From Calycina herbarum (Eukaryota > Ascomycota > Leotiomycetes > Helotiales > Pezizellaceae), in the NCBI GenBank assembly GCA_001414485.1, contig LLEY01000075.1, positions 229,165-293,164 on the forward strand: a stretch of DNA of 64,000 nucleotides. Reading direction: 5' to 3'. The first letter of the stretch is position 1. Each line of letters starts with the position of its first letter. This document shows positions 47,601-58,446 of the stretch, in pieces. The notes under the pieces are model-generated. The model was not told where the DNA came from and did not search any database. It worked only from the letters and a program-made list of their open reading frames with translations. Both the position numbers and the translations under genes were made by a program.

Positions 47601-48554
47601 ATGTGCAGAACATACGAAATAACTTATCGAGGATGCGATCATGTCGACTCCTTCGGAGGCATGAGATGCGAGTCTTGGAAGAATTGTACACCGGAGGTCG
47701 CAGGCACGGCAAAGCGATACGGAGTGTGTACACAATGTACGCAAGACGAGACTCTTATTTACCGCACTTCTCGAAACAGATTAGACGGCAGAGACATGCA
47801 CCGACCTTGCGCAAGCTTTTACTTCGAAAACGTCATTGAGTTTTTGTTTGATCCTGTATTGGCTCGGAGGGATGGAAACGGCATGGACGCTTTCAAGGCT
47901 AGCATAGGGAGCCCCCAAAATGCACAAGCCCTACTCTCGATCTACTACATGGTTGAATGCGAATATCAATTCCGATGTGAGGAGAAGGAGCATTTCGACC
48001 GGGTTAAGATGAGGCGCTTTCTGGCACAACTTATGTCAGCTATCAACCAGTACTTCATGGCAGAAGCCGAGAGCAGCAGGTGTGATCGCAAAAGATGGTT
48101 TCATCGTCTAGCGAGGCCTGACATGAGGATTATATCACTTCCGGATGATGATAACGAAAGGAGATGTAGTATTTGTTTCGAAAACTTCGTGCCTAGCCAG
48201 GGCGACCTTCCATCAAAACAAGACCAGAACCGGAATGACAACCAAAACGACAGTCAAGAAGACAACCAAGATGAGATCCAAGATCAAATACAAGATCACA
48301 ACCAAGAAAGCAATGATCTAGAACTGCCCTACAGAACTGCCTGTGGCCATGTATTCGGAAAGCGATGTCTCAACAAATGGCTAGAGGAGAACGGTGATTG
48401 GAGAGGAGCGAGGTGTCCGATTTGCAGGTTGAAGTTCCCGTCAATTCTCGAGATAGATATGATCATACAGAATGGAACGACCGAAGCTCTGTGGTTGCAA
48501 GGACTGATGCGCGAGGGCGCACAGCTTGAATATTTACAAAATCGACGAAAGTAA
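47601..48554 (+). CDS. RING-finger protein, C-terminus altered by transposon insertion
   Basis: A single exon gives 317 aa. The N-terminal part has several Cys and His residues (CRTYEITYRGCDH). A RING domain of the E3 ubiquitin-ligase type spans about residues 189-275. It begins CSICFENF, has CGHVFGKRCLNKW in the middle and ends CPIC, with a Gln/Asn/Asp-rich insertion of about 35 residues between its first pairs. It probably transfers ubiquitin; the target is unknown. The stop codon TAA (48552-48554) consists of the TA target site plus the first base of the Tc1/mariner element. The ancestral frame continues beyond the element at 49891 to a TAG at 50024-50026, about 44 codons more. Confidence 0.82.
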   Translation: MCRTYEITYRGCDHVDSFGGMRCESWKNCTPEVAGTAKRYGVCTQCTQDETLIYRTSRNRLDGRDMHRPCASFYFENVIEFLFDPVLARRDGNGMDAFKASIGSPQNAQALLSIYYMVECEYQFRCEEKEHFDRVKMRRFLAQLMSAINQYFMAEAESSRCDRKRWFHRLARPDMRIISLPDDDNERRCSICFENFVPSQGDLPSKQDQNRNDNQNDSQEDNQDEIQDQIQDHNQESNDLELPYRTACGHVFGKRCLNKWLEENGDWRGARCPICRLKFPSILEIDMIIQNGTTEALWLQGLMREGAQLEYLQNRRK

Positions 48555-49888
48555 GAGTTGGGGCCATTACTCGTGGGACACCTAAGCGAGATTTCCCGCC
48601 CCACCATAATTTCCGACACTCCGTCTTCAAAAACCTACCATAATTCAACCTTTTAACCAAAACTCATTAAATTGAAAATGGCAGACCGGATCCTCTCCCC
48701 CTCTTCTATACACGAATCTGGCCAGAATTGGTCGACACCGAAGCGCGCTAGAGTACGTCAAGCGCGAGACGATGGAAAATCGTGGAGGAAGATAGAAGCT
48801 GAATTAGGTGTACCAAAATCGACCGCGCAAAGGATATGTAAGAGCAATTCAAGTCGAACTACATGGAAAGGGAAGCAGTTTCGGAAGAGATTACTATCTA
48901 AGCGACATATACGCCAAATCCTTCGATTTATATTACAAAATTATACTACTCGTCGTATGTCTTTTACACAAGTCAAAAACGCTCTTAATCTACCTGCTTC
49001 TGCCCGTACAATCCGCCGAGAACTTCGCTACGCTGGCTACCGACGATGTATTGCTTGCCCTCGTCCCTTTATTAGCCGACTCTAAGCAAAGAAACGTCTT
49101 GCTTTTGCATATACGCACCGCTGGTGGGGGACATCGGACTGGGCAGCTACTCATAGGCAAAAGGGGGACTGGAGGAAGGTCATATGGTCGGACGAGTGTA
49201 TATTTGAGCTTGGAAAGAGTAGGAGAGTCTGGGTTACACGGCGTGTAGACGAAAAGAGGTGTCCGGACTGTATTAGGTCGACATATCGCTCAAGGAGGGT
49301 GACGGTTATAATCTGGGGCGCGATCAGCTAGGATTATAAATCCCCTCTTGTCTTCTTAGAGAAGGAACAAGGCTGTAAAGGGGTGAATTCTCGAGCCTAT
49401 AGAGATCAAGTTCTCGAGCCAGTTATCTTTCCCTTATTCGACGAGCTTGGTACTAAGTATATCTTTATGGAAGACGGTTCTAAGGTGCACAAGGGACATG
49501 CTCGTTTAGCTAAGCTCGAACATAGTGTCCGCGGGTTTAATTGGCCTCCTTCTTCACCTGATTTAAATGTAATTGAGAAGGTCTGGCGGTAGATGAAAGA
49601 AGAGCTGAAAAAGTTGCCTTTTGTCCTAACTTCTAAGGAAGCGTTGATTAGGGAGGTCCAAAGGCTTTGGGATCTAGTAGATCCACGTAATTATAGGCGA
49701 TATACTAAGCGATTAACTTATAAGTTAGAAGATGTTATCAAAGTTAAAGGATTAGCAACTATTCATTAATAATATATATAAGTTTTAAGGCAAAAGACTT
49801 AAAGTTTAAATTATAATAGATTTTTAAGTAATAAGTGTCAATTTGGTGGGGTTCGCTTAGGTGTCCCACGAGTAATGGCCCCAACTCT
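48554..49888 (+). mobile_element. Tc1/mariner transposon, lightly mutated
   Basis: This 1335-bp element has inverted ends of about 36 bp, starting AGAGTTGGGGCCATTACTCG at both termini. It is flanked by TA (48552-48553 and 49889-49890), the target site of this superfamily. It carries one transposase frame on the plus strand with three nonsense codons. Compared with the degraded copy at 29688-30690 it has kept normal base composition. Confidence 0.93.
48678..49769 (+). pseudogene. Tc1/mariner transposase, three nonsense codons
   Basis: A single frame of 363 codons is broken by TAA (49083), TAG (49329) and TAG (49590). All three are explained by C-to-T or G-to-A changes from Gln or Trp codons. 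The N-terminus has a helix-turn-helix (SWRKIEAELGVPKSTAQRI). The DDE triad is visible as WSDEC, FMEDGS and SPDLNVIE, with 33 residues between the last two acids, as in the Tc1/mariner class. The RNase H-like fold is otherwise complete to the end, so inactivation appears recent. Confidence 0.88.
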
Positions 49889-49890
49889 TA

Positions 49891-50026
49891 CCACATATTC
49901 ATTAATGACGCCACACTCACCCTGCCCCTCTCGAGGCGATGGAGGAGAAAAGGAAGAGAAACTCGGACGCCTACCCATCCAAAACAACTGCTAAACCTAT
50001 ACTGGGATACTTTGACGGGGACTTAG
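49891..50026 (+). pseudogene. Severed 3' end of the RING gene
   Basis: The sequence after the right-hand TA continues the RING frame (…lysine codon, then TAC CAC ATA) for about 44 codons to TAG at 50024-50026. This stretch is Arg/Pro/Leu-rich with no domain. The continuation is deduced from removing the transposon and one TA. It may equally have been poorly conserved C-terminal tail. Confidence 0.55.
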
Positions 50027-50743
50027 AAGCGAGGGTGAACGACTTTCGGCAAAGCTGTAATAAATAGCCAAGAGAACTTTCCGGGCTGAGATCGATGATG
50101 GAAGAAGCGATGTATACAAAGCTATTGCAACGATGGTAGGAGTGGCGTTTCAAGGGATTGATGAGAAATCGGGTGCAGACTTTCCATACGAGGTGAACTT
50201 TGAATATTTTCTACTCTTCCAAAAGAACAGGCGAACATGTAAGGGGGTCTCCATAATTTACAAGCAGTGGTGGAGAGGCCGATTTTAGGAGTAATTGTGC
50301 GAGACGAGGCACCATAATCAACCATTATCTGAGAAACTCTAGGAGAATTGGAGGAGTCAATTCTCAACTCTCCTAAAGTTTCCAAACATTATTTCACATT
50401 GTCCCAGAATCTTTGAACCGTTATTGAAATGCGGGTAAGACAAGATTTTCAAACGACTTTTGGGCAGCGCTAAAACAGAGCGGAAGAACAAAAAAAACAT
50501 TGTGATGTATTGACTCGATGATATGCTAAATTATTAGAGGCTATTGCAGTCATTGATCGTATTTGTGTCGAAATCTGAGGGTGGAGAGAGGGGGAGGAGC
50601 GAGTTGAGATGAGACTTGAGGTCCCCCGATGATAACCCATGGTGCACTAAAAACCACGCTAGCTTCATCCAGCACTCCTCACCTCCAACCTTGGAACTCA
50701 CAAACCGCGATTGAAACCCCCCGCAAACCTCCAGTCGCCCATC
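50027..50743. other. Intergenic, NDUFB7 upstream region
   Basis: Normal-composition DNA with no supported gene on either strand. The last ~150 bp are pyrimidine/C-rich on the plus strand and should hold the NDUFB7 promoter and 5' leader. Confidence 0.5.
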
Positions 50744-51157
50744 ATGACCGTCACCGAAACAATCAAAGCTGCCGTTGGCTTGGGCGATGCGCCCTCCAAA
50801 AGTACGAAATCCAATTACCCTCTCCGCTTTTCCCGCTAACCAATTCCCAGCTGCGACACGAGAAGCCATGAGCGAAGCCAAACTACCTCTTGCATACCGT
50901 GACAGCTGCGCTGGACTCCTAATTCCACTCAATCGATGTCGATACGAAGAATACTATCTGCCATGGAAGTGCGAGGTGCGTATGGAGCAGCATACCACAG
51001 GGAGAGCGGGACTAGCATTTTCCGGGAAACAGCTAACATGTTGGGGTTACAGACAGAAAGACACAGCTACGAGAAGTGCCAATATGACGAATTCAAGAAG
51101 CGGGTTGCGAAGATGGACGAGTTGAGGGCGGCAAAGGGTGGTGCGAGAAGCAATTGA
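50744..51157 (+). CDS. NDUFB7: NADH:ubiquinone oxidoreductase (complex I) B18 subunit
   Basis: Three exons (50744-50801, 50851-50975, 51053-51157) encode 95 aa, close to the usual size for fungi. The protein is an accessory subunit of mitochondrial complex I, on the intermembrane-space side. Two CX9C motifs (CAGLLIPLNRC and CETERHSYEKC) form the CHCH fold that is oxidised by the Mia40 pathway. The conserved YLPWKCE, SYEKCQY and KKRV..MDELR blocks make the identification firm. Intron donors are GTACGA and GTGCGT, both acceptable. This is a conserved housekeeping gene, so the region right of 50 kb is not subtelomeric debris. Confidence 0.95.
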
Positions 51158-52579
51158 GGTGGAACTGTACTTGTAAATATGGAAGGAATGCGATGTTTTT
51201 ACAATGGGGCAAGGGCCGACGAATCCTCAATAATGCACGGTCTTTGGAAGTCTACTTGGATTCTGTGATAAAGAATATTTTCAGCGTGGGGTCTATTCAC
51301 CTTTTAGGACATACGAACCCCGAAACCCTTTCCTGGGAATACTTGAGGAGGCAGGAGGATATCGCCAAGCACAGCAATACATTGAAGTATTCGATGGCAA
51401 CTTCGACGGCAGAATTTTGTACAAGGAAATATCGGCGAGGATAATATTGTTCATGCTCTATTTGTCAGGGAGTGGGAACTAAAACTCGTTTCTCTTAGTG
51501 AGCTTTGGAGTGCCTTCCCAAGAGTCGTGTGAGGACGAGAACCAACACCGGTTGTCGATGGATTTCATGAGGTTTCCGGGCTGAAGGACGAGGACATATG
51601 TTTGAGAAATTGGAGATGATGAATTTATGACTTCAAATTAAGATGGAAATCTGAACTCAGTTTTGGTGAATCTTTACAAAGACCTTGGTAAGTTGATAAT
51701 ATCCTAAGCCACACTTAATACTAGCCAAATAATCAAAAGCTCAGAAACAAAGTCAAGTCAAACTAGTCAAGCGGTAACATTGTCGCCAGAGATTCTCGCT
51801 AACGAATAAAAAATAGGATTCATCTCCCAGCCTTCCAACCCTCGAAACGGCTTTGCAGCTACTGACCGGCTATTCCAATATTTCAAAATCAAAACCTTGC
51901 TTGTGCCTGAGTCAAATTTGTGGCCGTACCTCGCATTGACACTCACCTGAGTTAGTCAGACAAACGATCCTTTCTGTAGAAAGCAGAGGGAAATATCAGC
52001 CAGCATACGCAGATGCAAAGAATCAAACAACCTAAATGACAAGCATGTATTCAGAGACATGTACCGGATTTCAATAAGTAAGTTTCCTTTCTATTTCCTC
52101 TCTATTATCCTCTCTACCGCTTGACTTGACATGACTTGACTACCTGAGGGGCTACGACGAATTCAGCTATGGTTCTTTTTTCTTTTCTTTCTCCTTTTTG
52201 CCCAGTCTTGCGGTGGAGACAACAAAAACGGTTGTAAACAGTTGACTGGGCAAACCTTTCAACTAGGTATTGCCCTAGTAAAAACTTTAGGTCAATCGAA
52301 ATTCAATGTTCTAAACTCCTAGGTTCATATTTTAAATTGTCTAAAGCGTTTAGGATAATTACCTTGAATTGGCCTAGAAGGCTGGAACAACGAACCGGGT
52401 ACGACCCGAAGTATCTACTGCTGCTTTTACTGTCTACTGCGAGCCAGTTTACCTCGCTAACATGATTTCTAAGGACTACGAAAGGATAAAATTCCCCCCA
52501 GAGTCTCCTTGAGGCGTTCAATGCACCTGAATTGGCGCTCATCACCATTGAAACAAGCCCCAGCAATTCATAAACATCG
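51158..52579. other. Intergenic region, no gene seen
   Basis: About 1.4 kb between the 3' ends of NDUFB7 and the MFS gene. Open frames here are short and lack domain content or splice continuity. It should contain the two terminators/3' UTRs. A polypyrimidine stretch (TTCTTTTCTTTC type) lies near 52.18 kb. Confidence 0.5.
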
Positions 52580-54004
52580 TCAGGTCTTCTCTCTAAGTTT
52601 CCATCCTGTTCGAGCTACTCTTGCCACTGTCAACGCCACTGCTCCCAACATCATGCTCGTCCCTGCCCACACCTGCGCGCCCAAGTAACGACCTCCATCC
52701 CTATCAATTAGAGCACCAGCGATCGGACTACCAGTCAAACTCGCAAACGCAACCACACTAAACACCATTCCCATTCGTGTTCCCAGGTTACTAAGATCTG
52801 TCGTCAAAGCAGCCAGTGAGACTGCGAAAAGCGACTGGATTGCCGAAGCGACAAGTCCATAAAAGGCTGTGTATACGTACAGTCCACTATGGGAATGGCC
52901 CACCCCAATCCAACAGTATGAGACGGCAGCAACAGCAGCTGCGGTAGGAATGGCGGTGTTGAGTGGACCGAGCCAACGGGAAGCGATGAATCCTGGTAGA
53001 ATACGGCCGGGAATACCTATGCCGTTGGCAATGAGAAGGATGTTTATTGAGTCCAGAGAACTGAAATTGGCGAAGTTGGAACCGTAAAGATCCATCTACT
53101 GGTATGTCAGTACTTGTATTAACAGAGGATAGCAGGGGAAAACAGACGTAGTAGAAGGCAAAGTAGACAGCCCAGTATATGAGAAAGAAACCGAGAACGA
53201 AAAATATATAAGGGATTTCGGTGAAAGCTCTCCAGTCCAGAAGTGGTCCTGATGTCCTAGGAGGGATCCGTACTCGAAGGAGGAGGTTGATTACGATGGC
53301 AACGAAGAGTGTAACGAATGCCATGGATCTCATTGTCCACCCGAACCCTTTTTATGTTAACAAAATATCAGATGCGACAATTTCGAAGAACTCCTACCAA
53401 TTCGAGGAAGAAGATGCTGCACCATAACCGGGTACACCAATCCCCCAGATCCAGCCCCAGAGGCAATGATGGCAACAGCAAATGATTTCTTCTCTTTGAA
53501 GTAGGAAGATGGCACCGAAAGTCCCGGCATGTAAAGAATCCCCATCCCCAATCCAATGCATATGCCCTGAGACAGAAAAACCTGATAGTACTCCGTCGAC
53601 AAACTTGTCATGAAAAGACCCAAGACGATCAGCAAAGTCCCCGCGAGGACAGCTTCATGCACGAGCCCAGCATCACTTGCTCGACCAGAGATAGTTCCTA
53701 CGAGAAGGAGTGTGAATATTTGTATCGTCCCAATCCAGGAAACAGTTGAGTGACTGGAACGGAGGGTCTCTTCATAATGGGATTGGAAGATTCCGAAGCT
53801 GGTGATGAGACCCCAAGTTATGAAGCACATCAAATGACCGGCCAGAACTTGGAGCCAAGCTGTAGTGCCTCCATCTGGAGGTGGACCCGGGTTTGTTGTT
53901 GGAAGAGGTGGGAAGATGCCGTATTTTCTAGGGGGTTTGGTTTGAAAGGGTTTGTTTTCTTCCAAGTACTGAAGAGAACCATTTGTCGGGGTGGTATCTG
54001 ACAT
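52580..54004 (-). CDS. MFS transporter, monocarboxylate (MCT-like) family
   Basis: Exons 54004-53398, 53347-53148 and 53095-52580 give 440 aa with consistent phases (introns 50 and 52 bp). The start has the family's PPDGGTTAW block just before the first membrane helix, and the chain alternates hydrophobic helices as in a 12-helix major facilitator. GRASDAG after helix 2-3 corresponds to the MFS loop motif. Relatives move monocarboxylates, riboflavin or secondary metabolites across the plasma membrane. It stands 612 bp from the peptide-precursor gene on the same strand, so export of the peptide product is plausible but inferred. The second intron's GTCTGT donor is weak; the boundary there is the least certain part. 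Confidence 0.85.
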
Positions 54005-54616
54005 TTCCGTCTTCGATAGTCAAGTGTTCATGTGAATTGGTAGTAGAAATAGTTATGGTAGAGTTCAGATTTAGGGGTATAGCTTTTCATACCTCGAGAC
54101 GCCACCAACATATACCCATGTATGTCTTACAACAATTACTTTCAGCACTTGGACTAGGGTTACAGTTGCCAGGATAGGTTGAGGTGAGTAATGGGGCGAG
54201 TGAAGTGACAGCCTAAAGAGGAGGAGGGTCTGGGTTACGAACTCGGAGGATCATGCTGTGTAGCGATCGATAATGAGGCGATTGAAACACATAGATTGAT
54301 CCCTTCGAGTTACTTTGACCGACTAACTCTCATACTGCTCTTATTTTATACCTATAAGATGATGCTAGTCGAACAAGCACCGGGAAAAGCCCGATATGAT
54401 GGTTTTATCACCAACAATAGCATACTCAGAGATCACCGAGTCACGTTTACTTTGAACAGAAGGTGGTTCAGTAGACACTTGAAGTATTCGCTACAGAAAT
54501 TTTCCTAACAGAGCATAGATTCCAAGCTACTGATCTCCTGAAAACAGGAAATAACCTTCGATGCAGCCTTCAAAATTCAGCTTGAATCCGTTTACCGAAA
54601 GCAAAAGTGACACTGA

Positions 54617-54880
54617 CTAGTAAGTCTCTGCATATGAGCTCGCCTCCGTCTCCCCAACCTGAAGCATCGGGTCGGTCTCAAAGTTTGCTCTCTTTTCAGC
54701 ATAGGAACTGCTTTCAACCTCGCCAACTTGGAGCATGGGATCGGTTTCAAAGTCTTGCTACATTAGTAACGTTCTCATTTTCACTTGTAACTTATGATTT
54801 TACTTACTAGCCGGCTTAGCAACCGGAATTGCTACACTGACAGCAGTCAAGAGAATAACAATGAAGAGGTGTAGGAGCAT
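54617..54880 (-). CDS. Secreted repeat-peptide precursor with Kex2 site (candidate RiPP precursor)
   Basis: Two exons (54880-54808 and 54753-54617) encode 69 aa. The 54-bp intron has a GTAAGT donor, a TACTAAT branch-like site and a CAAG acceptor. Residues 1-17 are a hydrophobic signal peptide. The rest is two near-identical acidic repeats, each ANFETDPMLQVGE followed by a Ser-rich end with SYAE. Residues 45-46 (Lys-Arg) between them form a Kex2 protease site. This layout, signal plus repeats cut by Kex2, is that of fungal dikaritin precursors and of pheromone-like peptides. Each repeat ends in a tyrosine that could be oxidised. The UstYa gene 1.6 kb away supports a RiPP role; the MFS gene is on the other side. 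The gene is too short for ordinary ORF calling. The splice is backed by repeat identity: the join creates the Asn that begins repeat 1 exactly as in repeat 2. Confidence 0.75.
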
Positions 54881-54998
54881 TGTGGTTGAAGAGTGTATGA
54901 GAAGTCCGTTAAAGTGAGAAAGCAGATTTTGGTGTTCTTATTTTTGCAAGGTTATGAATCTCTCCTTAGACATGCTAGACAACAGTGGGTCCCTGCCA

Positions 54999-55006
54999 TA
55001 TTTATA
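54999..55006 (-). promoter_or_regulatory. TATA box of the peptide-precursor gene
   Basis: TATAAATA on the minus strand lies about 120 bp before the precursor ATG. The ATG itself sits in a good fungal context (CACAATG). Promoter strength is not known. Confidence 0.45.
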
Positions 55007-55806
55007 CTTCTAATGAACTTCAGTATATTTAGTATACCGGAATTCGATTTTTGACTGCCGATCGGTACTTCACTCGCTAACTGATGAGTCTGCATTTCAA
55101 GTAAGCAGACCTGGATCGGCATGGCAATGTATCCCAGACGATACTGGAAAGAAATGCGCAACATCTCAGTGAGATTATTTGCGATTATTCTATTCAAAAT
55201 CGATGATCCGATAGTGTGCCAGGTCAACTTCCTAATCAGAACATGTTCTTTTCAGAAGCCAATCAAGAACAGAAACACACCTGCCAGATGACCGCAGAGC
55301 TGATTTAGCCTCATACCTGGTCTCACAAATGTTGTTATTTTCCTTATCGAAGGTATGTCCGCGTTCTCAGAACCAACATAATGATAGTCGTGTTGCTCAA
55401 CGGTGACCGTGCATATTAAGTCAGGCGCCACTCGGCGGATCACCTCGTTTCAACCAATCCAACCGCCAAGGGAATCGTGAGATCTAATTATCCGCTGCAA
55501 CGTGAATGCGGCTCAGCGGCACAACTTATCATTTTCCAATGAATTGAATATGGCGTGCAGCCAATGTTGGAATTCACAGGCTCCAATCTTTCTTCTCGGC
55601 GAATGGGGGGATTTTGAAATTAAGCGACTCAAGTGCCGGTCCGTTCAGGGGTTTGATCTATATCAAAGTTCTATGTTATGCTTGTAAATGTTTAGTTTCT
55701 CACTCCGGAATGAATCTGTCCGTCTCTCGCCGTGTCAGGATCTACACACCCTTCTTACCCCATTTGTGCAAAAACTTTTCAGCTCCATCTTTTGAAGTGC
55801 GAATCT
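55007..55806. other. Intergenic DNA between precursor and UstYa genes
   Basis: No supported gene on either strand. It separates the divergent peptide-precursor and oxidase genes and should hold part of their promoters. Confidence 0.5.
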
Positions 55807-55950
55807 GTAAGAATCCCGAGCTTTGCTCTGAGTACACCCCCTCCATCCATTACTCTAGAAACTTAACACAATCTCAACTATTATGCAAAAGCATCTAGGA
55901 GAATAGAGAAATCAGTTTCCCCATTCTTCTAAACCTTCTCAGAGAATGAA
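55807..55950. repeat. Intron-like repeat copy A, related to the intron at 58828
   Basis: These 144 bp align without gaps to 58828-58972, the first three quarters of an intron in the rhodopsin-like gene, at roughly 75% identity by eye. Both begin GTAAGAA(T/C)CCCGAGCTTT and end in CAGAGAAT/CGGAGAAT. Here the copy lies in intergenic DNA, not in a recognised gene. Confidence 0.72.
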
Positions 55951-55974
55951 TCTCGTTTTCCTAGACCCTTTCGC

Positions 55975-56024
55975 ACAGTATTTGCGAAAGCGGGTGTACT
56001 CGGAGCAAAGCCTATGTTTCTTAC
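55975..56024 (-). repeat. Inverted partial copy of the intron-like repeat
   Basis: Read on the minus strand from 56024, this begins GTAAGAAACATAGGCTTTGC, matching the start of copies A and B over about 38 bp. It then runs into a small hairpin (CTTTCGCA/TGCGAAAG). With copy A it forms a head-to-head pair. Confidence 0.6.
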
Positions 56025-56467
56025 ATATATAGGTAGGTGTACAGCGAGCTGAGGATCGTACAGGGGACAATCCTGAGAAGAAGGGATAGGTCAGAGAATC
56101 TACTATCTCGTCGTAAATTAACCATCCAGTCATAAACCTGAGACCACAGGCACTCTCCAATCTGACTCAAGCATGCAGACTACAATGGTGAGCGAAGCAT
56201 TCCCTATATGCAGTCCTCGTTCGTTGTCGTGCATTGTAGAACTACCCGAAATCCAGCCATTCGCATATCATTTCGGCAGATGTGACGCAGCATGATTTTT
56301 CGAGGAAGCACCCGCTCTCGTCACAATCGAGTTCTGAGATTGAAAGCTTTTACTCTTCGGTCCCCTAAACAAAAAAGAGTTTTGAATCCTTTCTTGAATG
56401 ATTCCTCCTTGCTCCAACTAGTTTTTGAAACTTCACTCAATAACTCTTTCTGTATGGGTTCATAGTT

Positions 56468-57410
56468 ATGGCCTCTAATATGTTTCAACCATCTCTTTAC
56501 TCTCCCCTAGCAAGCGAGGAATCGATTTCCCCACTACTCGACAACGCGAAAGTGGGCCCGAAAAATCGCGGAAACGTGCTTAGATACCTACACTGGGTAA
56601 TTCATGCTGTCAATGGGGTTATAATCCTAGCATTGTCACTTGGAATGCTGAGAACCTCGCAACTGAGCCGAGAAAGGTGTTGGGATATGTTCAATTACTA
56701 TTGTGAGAAATCCGTAGTCTATGACTCTGAAGGCGTGTGGTTCAGATACTGACTTAAATACCGTGATACAGCCCCGGTGAATGAAGCAGTTGCTCCTAAT
56801 TCCTACGTCCATCAACAATTTAATGGCTCTCTCTGGTATAAAAGTCCCTTCAAAGGACCTCCTACACAAGAAGTCGAAGAAGCTTGGTACGATATCATGA
56901 AATGTGAGTATTTCACTTCGCCGTATACTTTATTTCCTCAACTAATTCCGCACAGTCGGCATGATCAGTGTTTCCAAAGAAGACATCGAGAAAATTCAGC
57001 ACCCAGACTGGTCAGCACAATTCCCACCAGAAGCAGGAGGAGGCTACATAGCAGCAACCATCGGTTCGCACCAGGTCCATTGTCTCCACTACATCTGGCA
57101 AGACCATTACATGTCCTATTTTCCCAAGACTCAAGATAAGAAGGAGCGAGTACCAGAGTTGTACGAGTTGCACTATGAACATTGTGTGGATTACATCCGC
57201 CAAAGTCTCATGTGCCAGTTTGATACTGGTATTATTCCATATAACTGGGTACTTGACCATCAAAATCCTACACCGAATGCTAATACACATCACAAGTGTG
57301 TGAATTGGGATGCATTGCAGGATTGGTTGGAGGATCGGAAGGTGGTTATGCCAGAAGGATTTCAGTGGAAGCAGCCGGAAGATGCTGTTTCCCTGGGATG
57401 GAATCCGTGA
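56468..57410 (+). CDS. UstYa family (DUF3328) oxidase
   Basis: Three exons (56468-56702, 56772-56903, 56956-57410) encode 273 aa, the usual size, with GTGAGA and GTGAGT donors and closed phases. A short cytosolic N-terminus is followed by one membrane helix (about residues 41-62). The lumenal domain has both diagnostic motifs: HQVHC (His161-Cys165) and HYEHC (His195-Cys199), the latter within EHCVDYIRQSLMC. UstYa proteins catalyse oxidative ring closure or other oxidation of ribosomal peptides in ustiloxin-type pathways; other members act in small-molecule pathways. It is divergent from the precursor gene at 54617-54880, which makes a RiPP role likely. Known dikaritin clusters often have two such genes; only one is visible here. 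Confidence 0.92.
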
Positions 57411-58446
57411 TAGGTTGTGATTTTCATGTAGATCAATGAAATGCCACTTCTTTGCATCGTCGCAGAATCCATCGTCAAGTTCCAGTTGAAAAGTGTGCCA
57501 ACCATAATCTCGCTGTTACCAATTAATTTCGTAACACAATAGTCGCTCTAACTTACCAACCTAGGTATATTTGGGGGAGAAATAGACTCATGAGTCATAA
57601 AATCTTTTGCTTGTCTCAAACCCTTCTGCACCAGAAAGGAGTTCAGGCTTTCGTCACTCCGTCCCCTCTCTCGCCGTGGACATCAAAAGTGACAGGAAAT
57701 AGCTCCCATTATTCCACCTTTCTAGAATAATGCAAACCATTAACCAAAACATTTTCAAACAATATAAGTAATTATTCTAAACAGTCAGAATAACAACAGA
57801 TATTGACCCAGACCCTTGATTGTCCTAAGGGTTCGAGCAACGAGAGTTACGTCTTATTCTCAATTGCTTTTCTTGATCATCGCTTACTAAAGACAAGGAT
57901 ACTTCCATCATCAGCGTTGTCAAGACAAGCATCTCAACATCTTTGTGTCACCTTCCTATCTCCCCACACCCTCATTGGCAAAGGCTTGATCCTTCCCACT
58001 CATGCATTAATTGCCCGCCAAGATAGCACCATGATTGGTGGCACATCACTGCTTCCCCGCCTTGTGACCTACTGATTTGGCTACCGGGTTTCTTCAGCCA
58101 TACAAAAGCCATGTACCGTGAAGTAGACAATTAAAAAACAAGGAGATCGACAGCATCTGGTGCAGGTTGAGGGTAAAAGTATTCCACGCCACCTCTCAAC
58201 ATAACGGCAAGAAAGCCTTCCGCCTCCCCCCGCATATGCATATTTCCCCTTCCGGCAAACGATCAACCTTAACAATCTATCTCACCACACCACCAGACAC
58301 CTCATAGCCATCCCCGAAACGTGCCTTTCTCATTCCCCACGTTTTTAATAAGCCTCGTTGTTGGTGACTGATGCACATTCGTCACTCTCTCTGTGTTTTC
58401 ATCTCTCCACTCTTTTAGTACCATCGAATAAGCATCACGATTTACG
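57411..58446. other. Intergenic, no gene seen
   Basis: One kilobase between the UstYa gene and the rhodopsin-like gene. No convincing coding frame on either strand; pyrimidine-rich stretches near 58.2-58.4 kb are consistent with a promoter. Confidence 0.5.

Noticed and set aside
54296..54508. 70-codon plus-strand frame between MFS and precursor genes
   Set aside because: No signal peptide, domain or repeat, and poor start context; the spliced minus-strand precursor next to it is far better supported.
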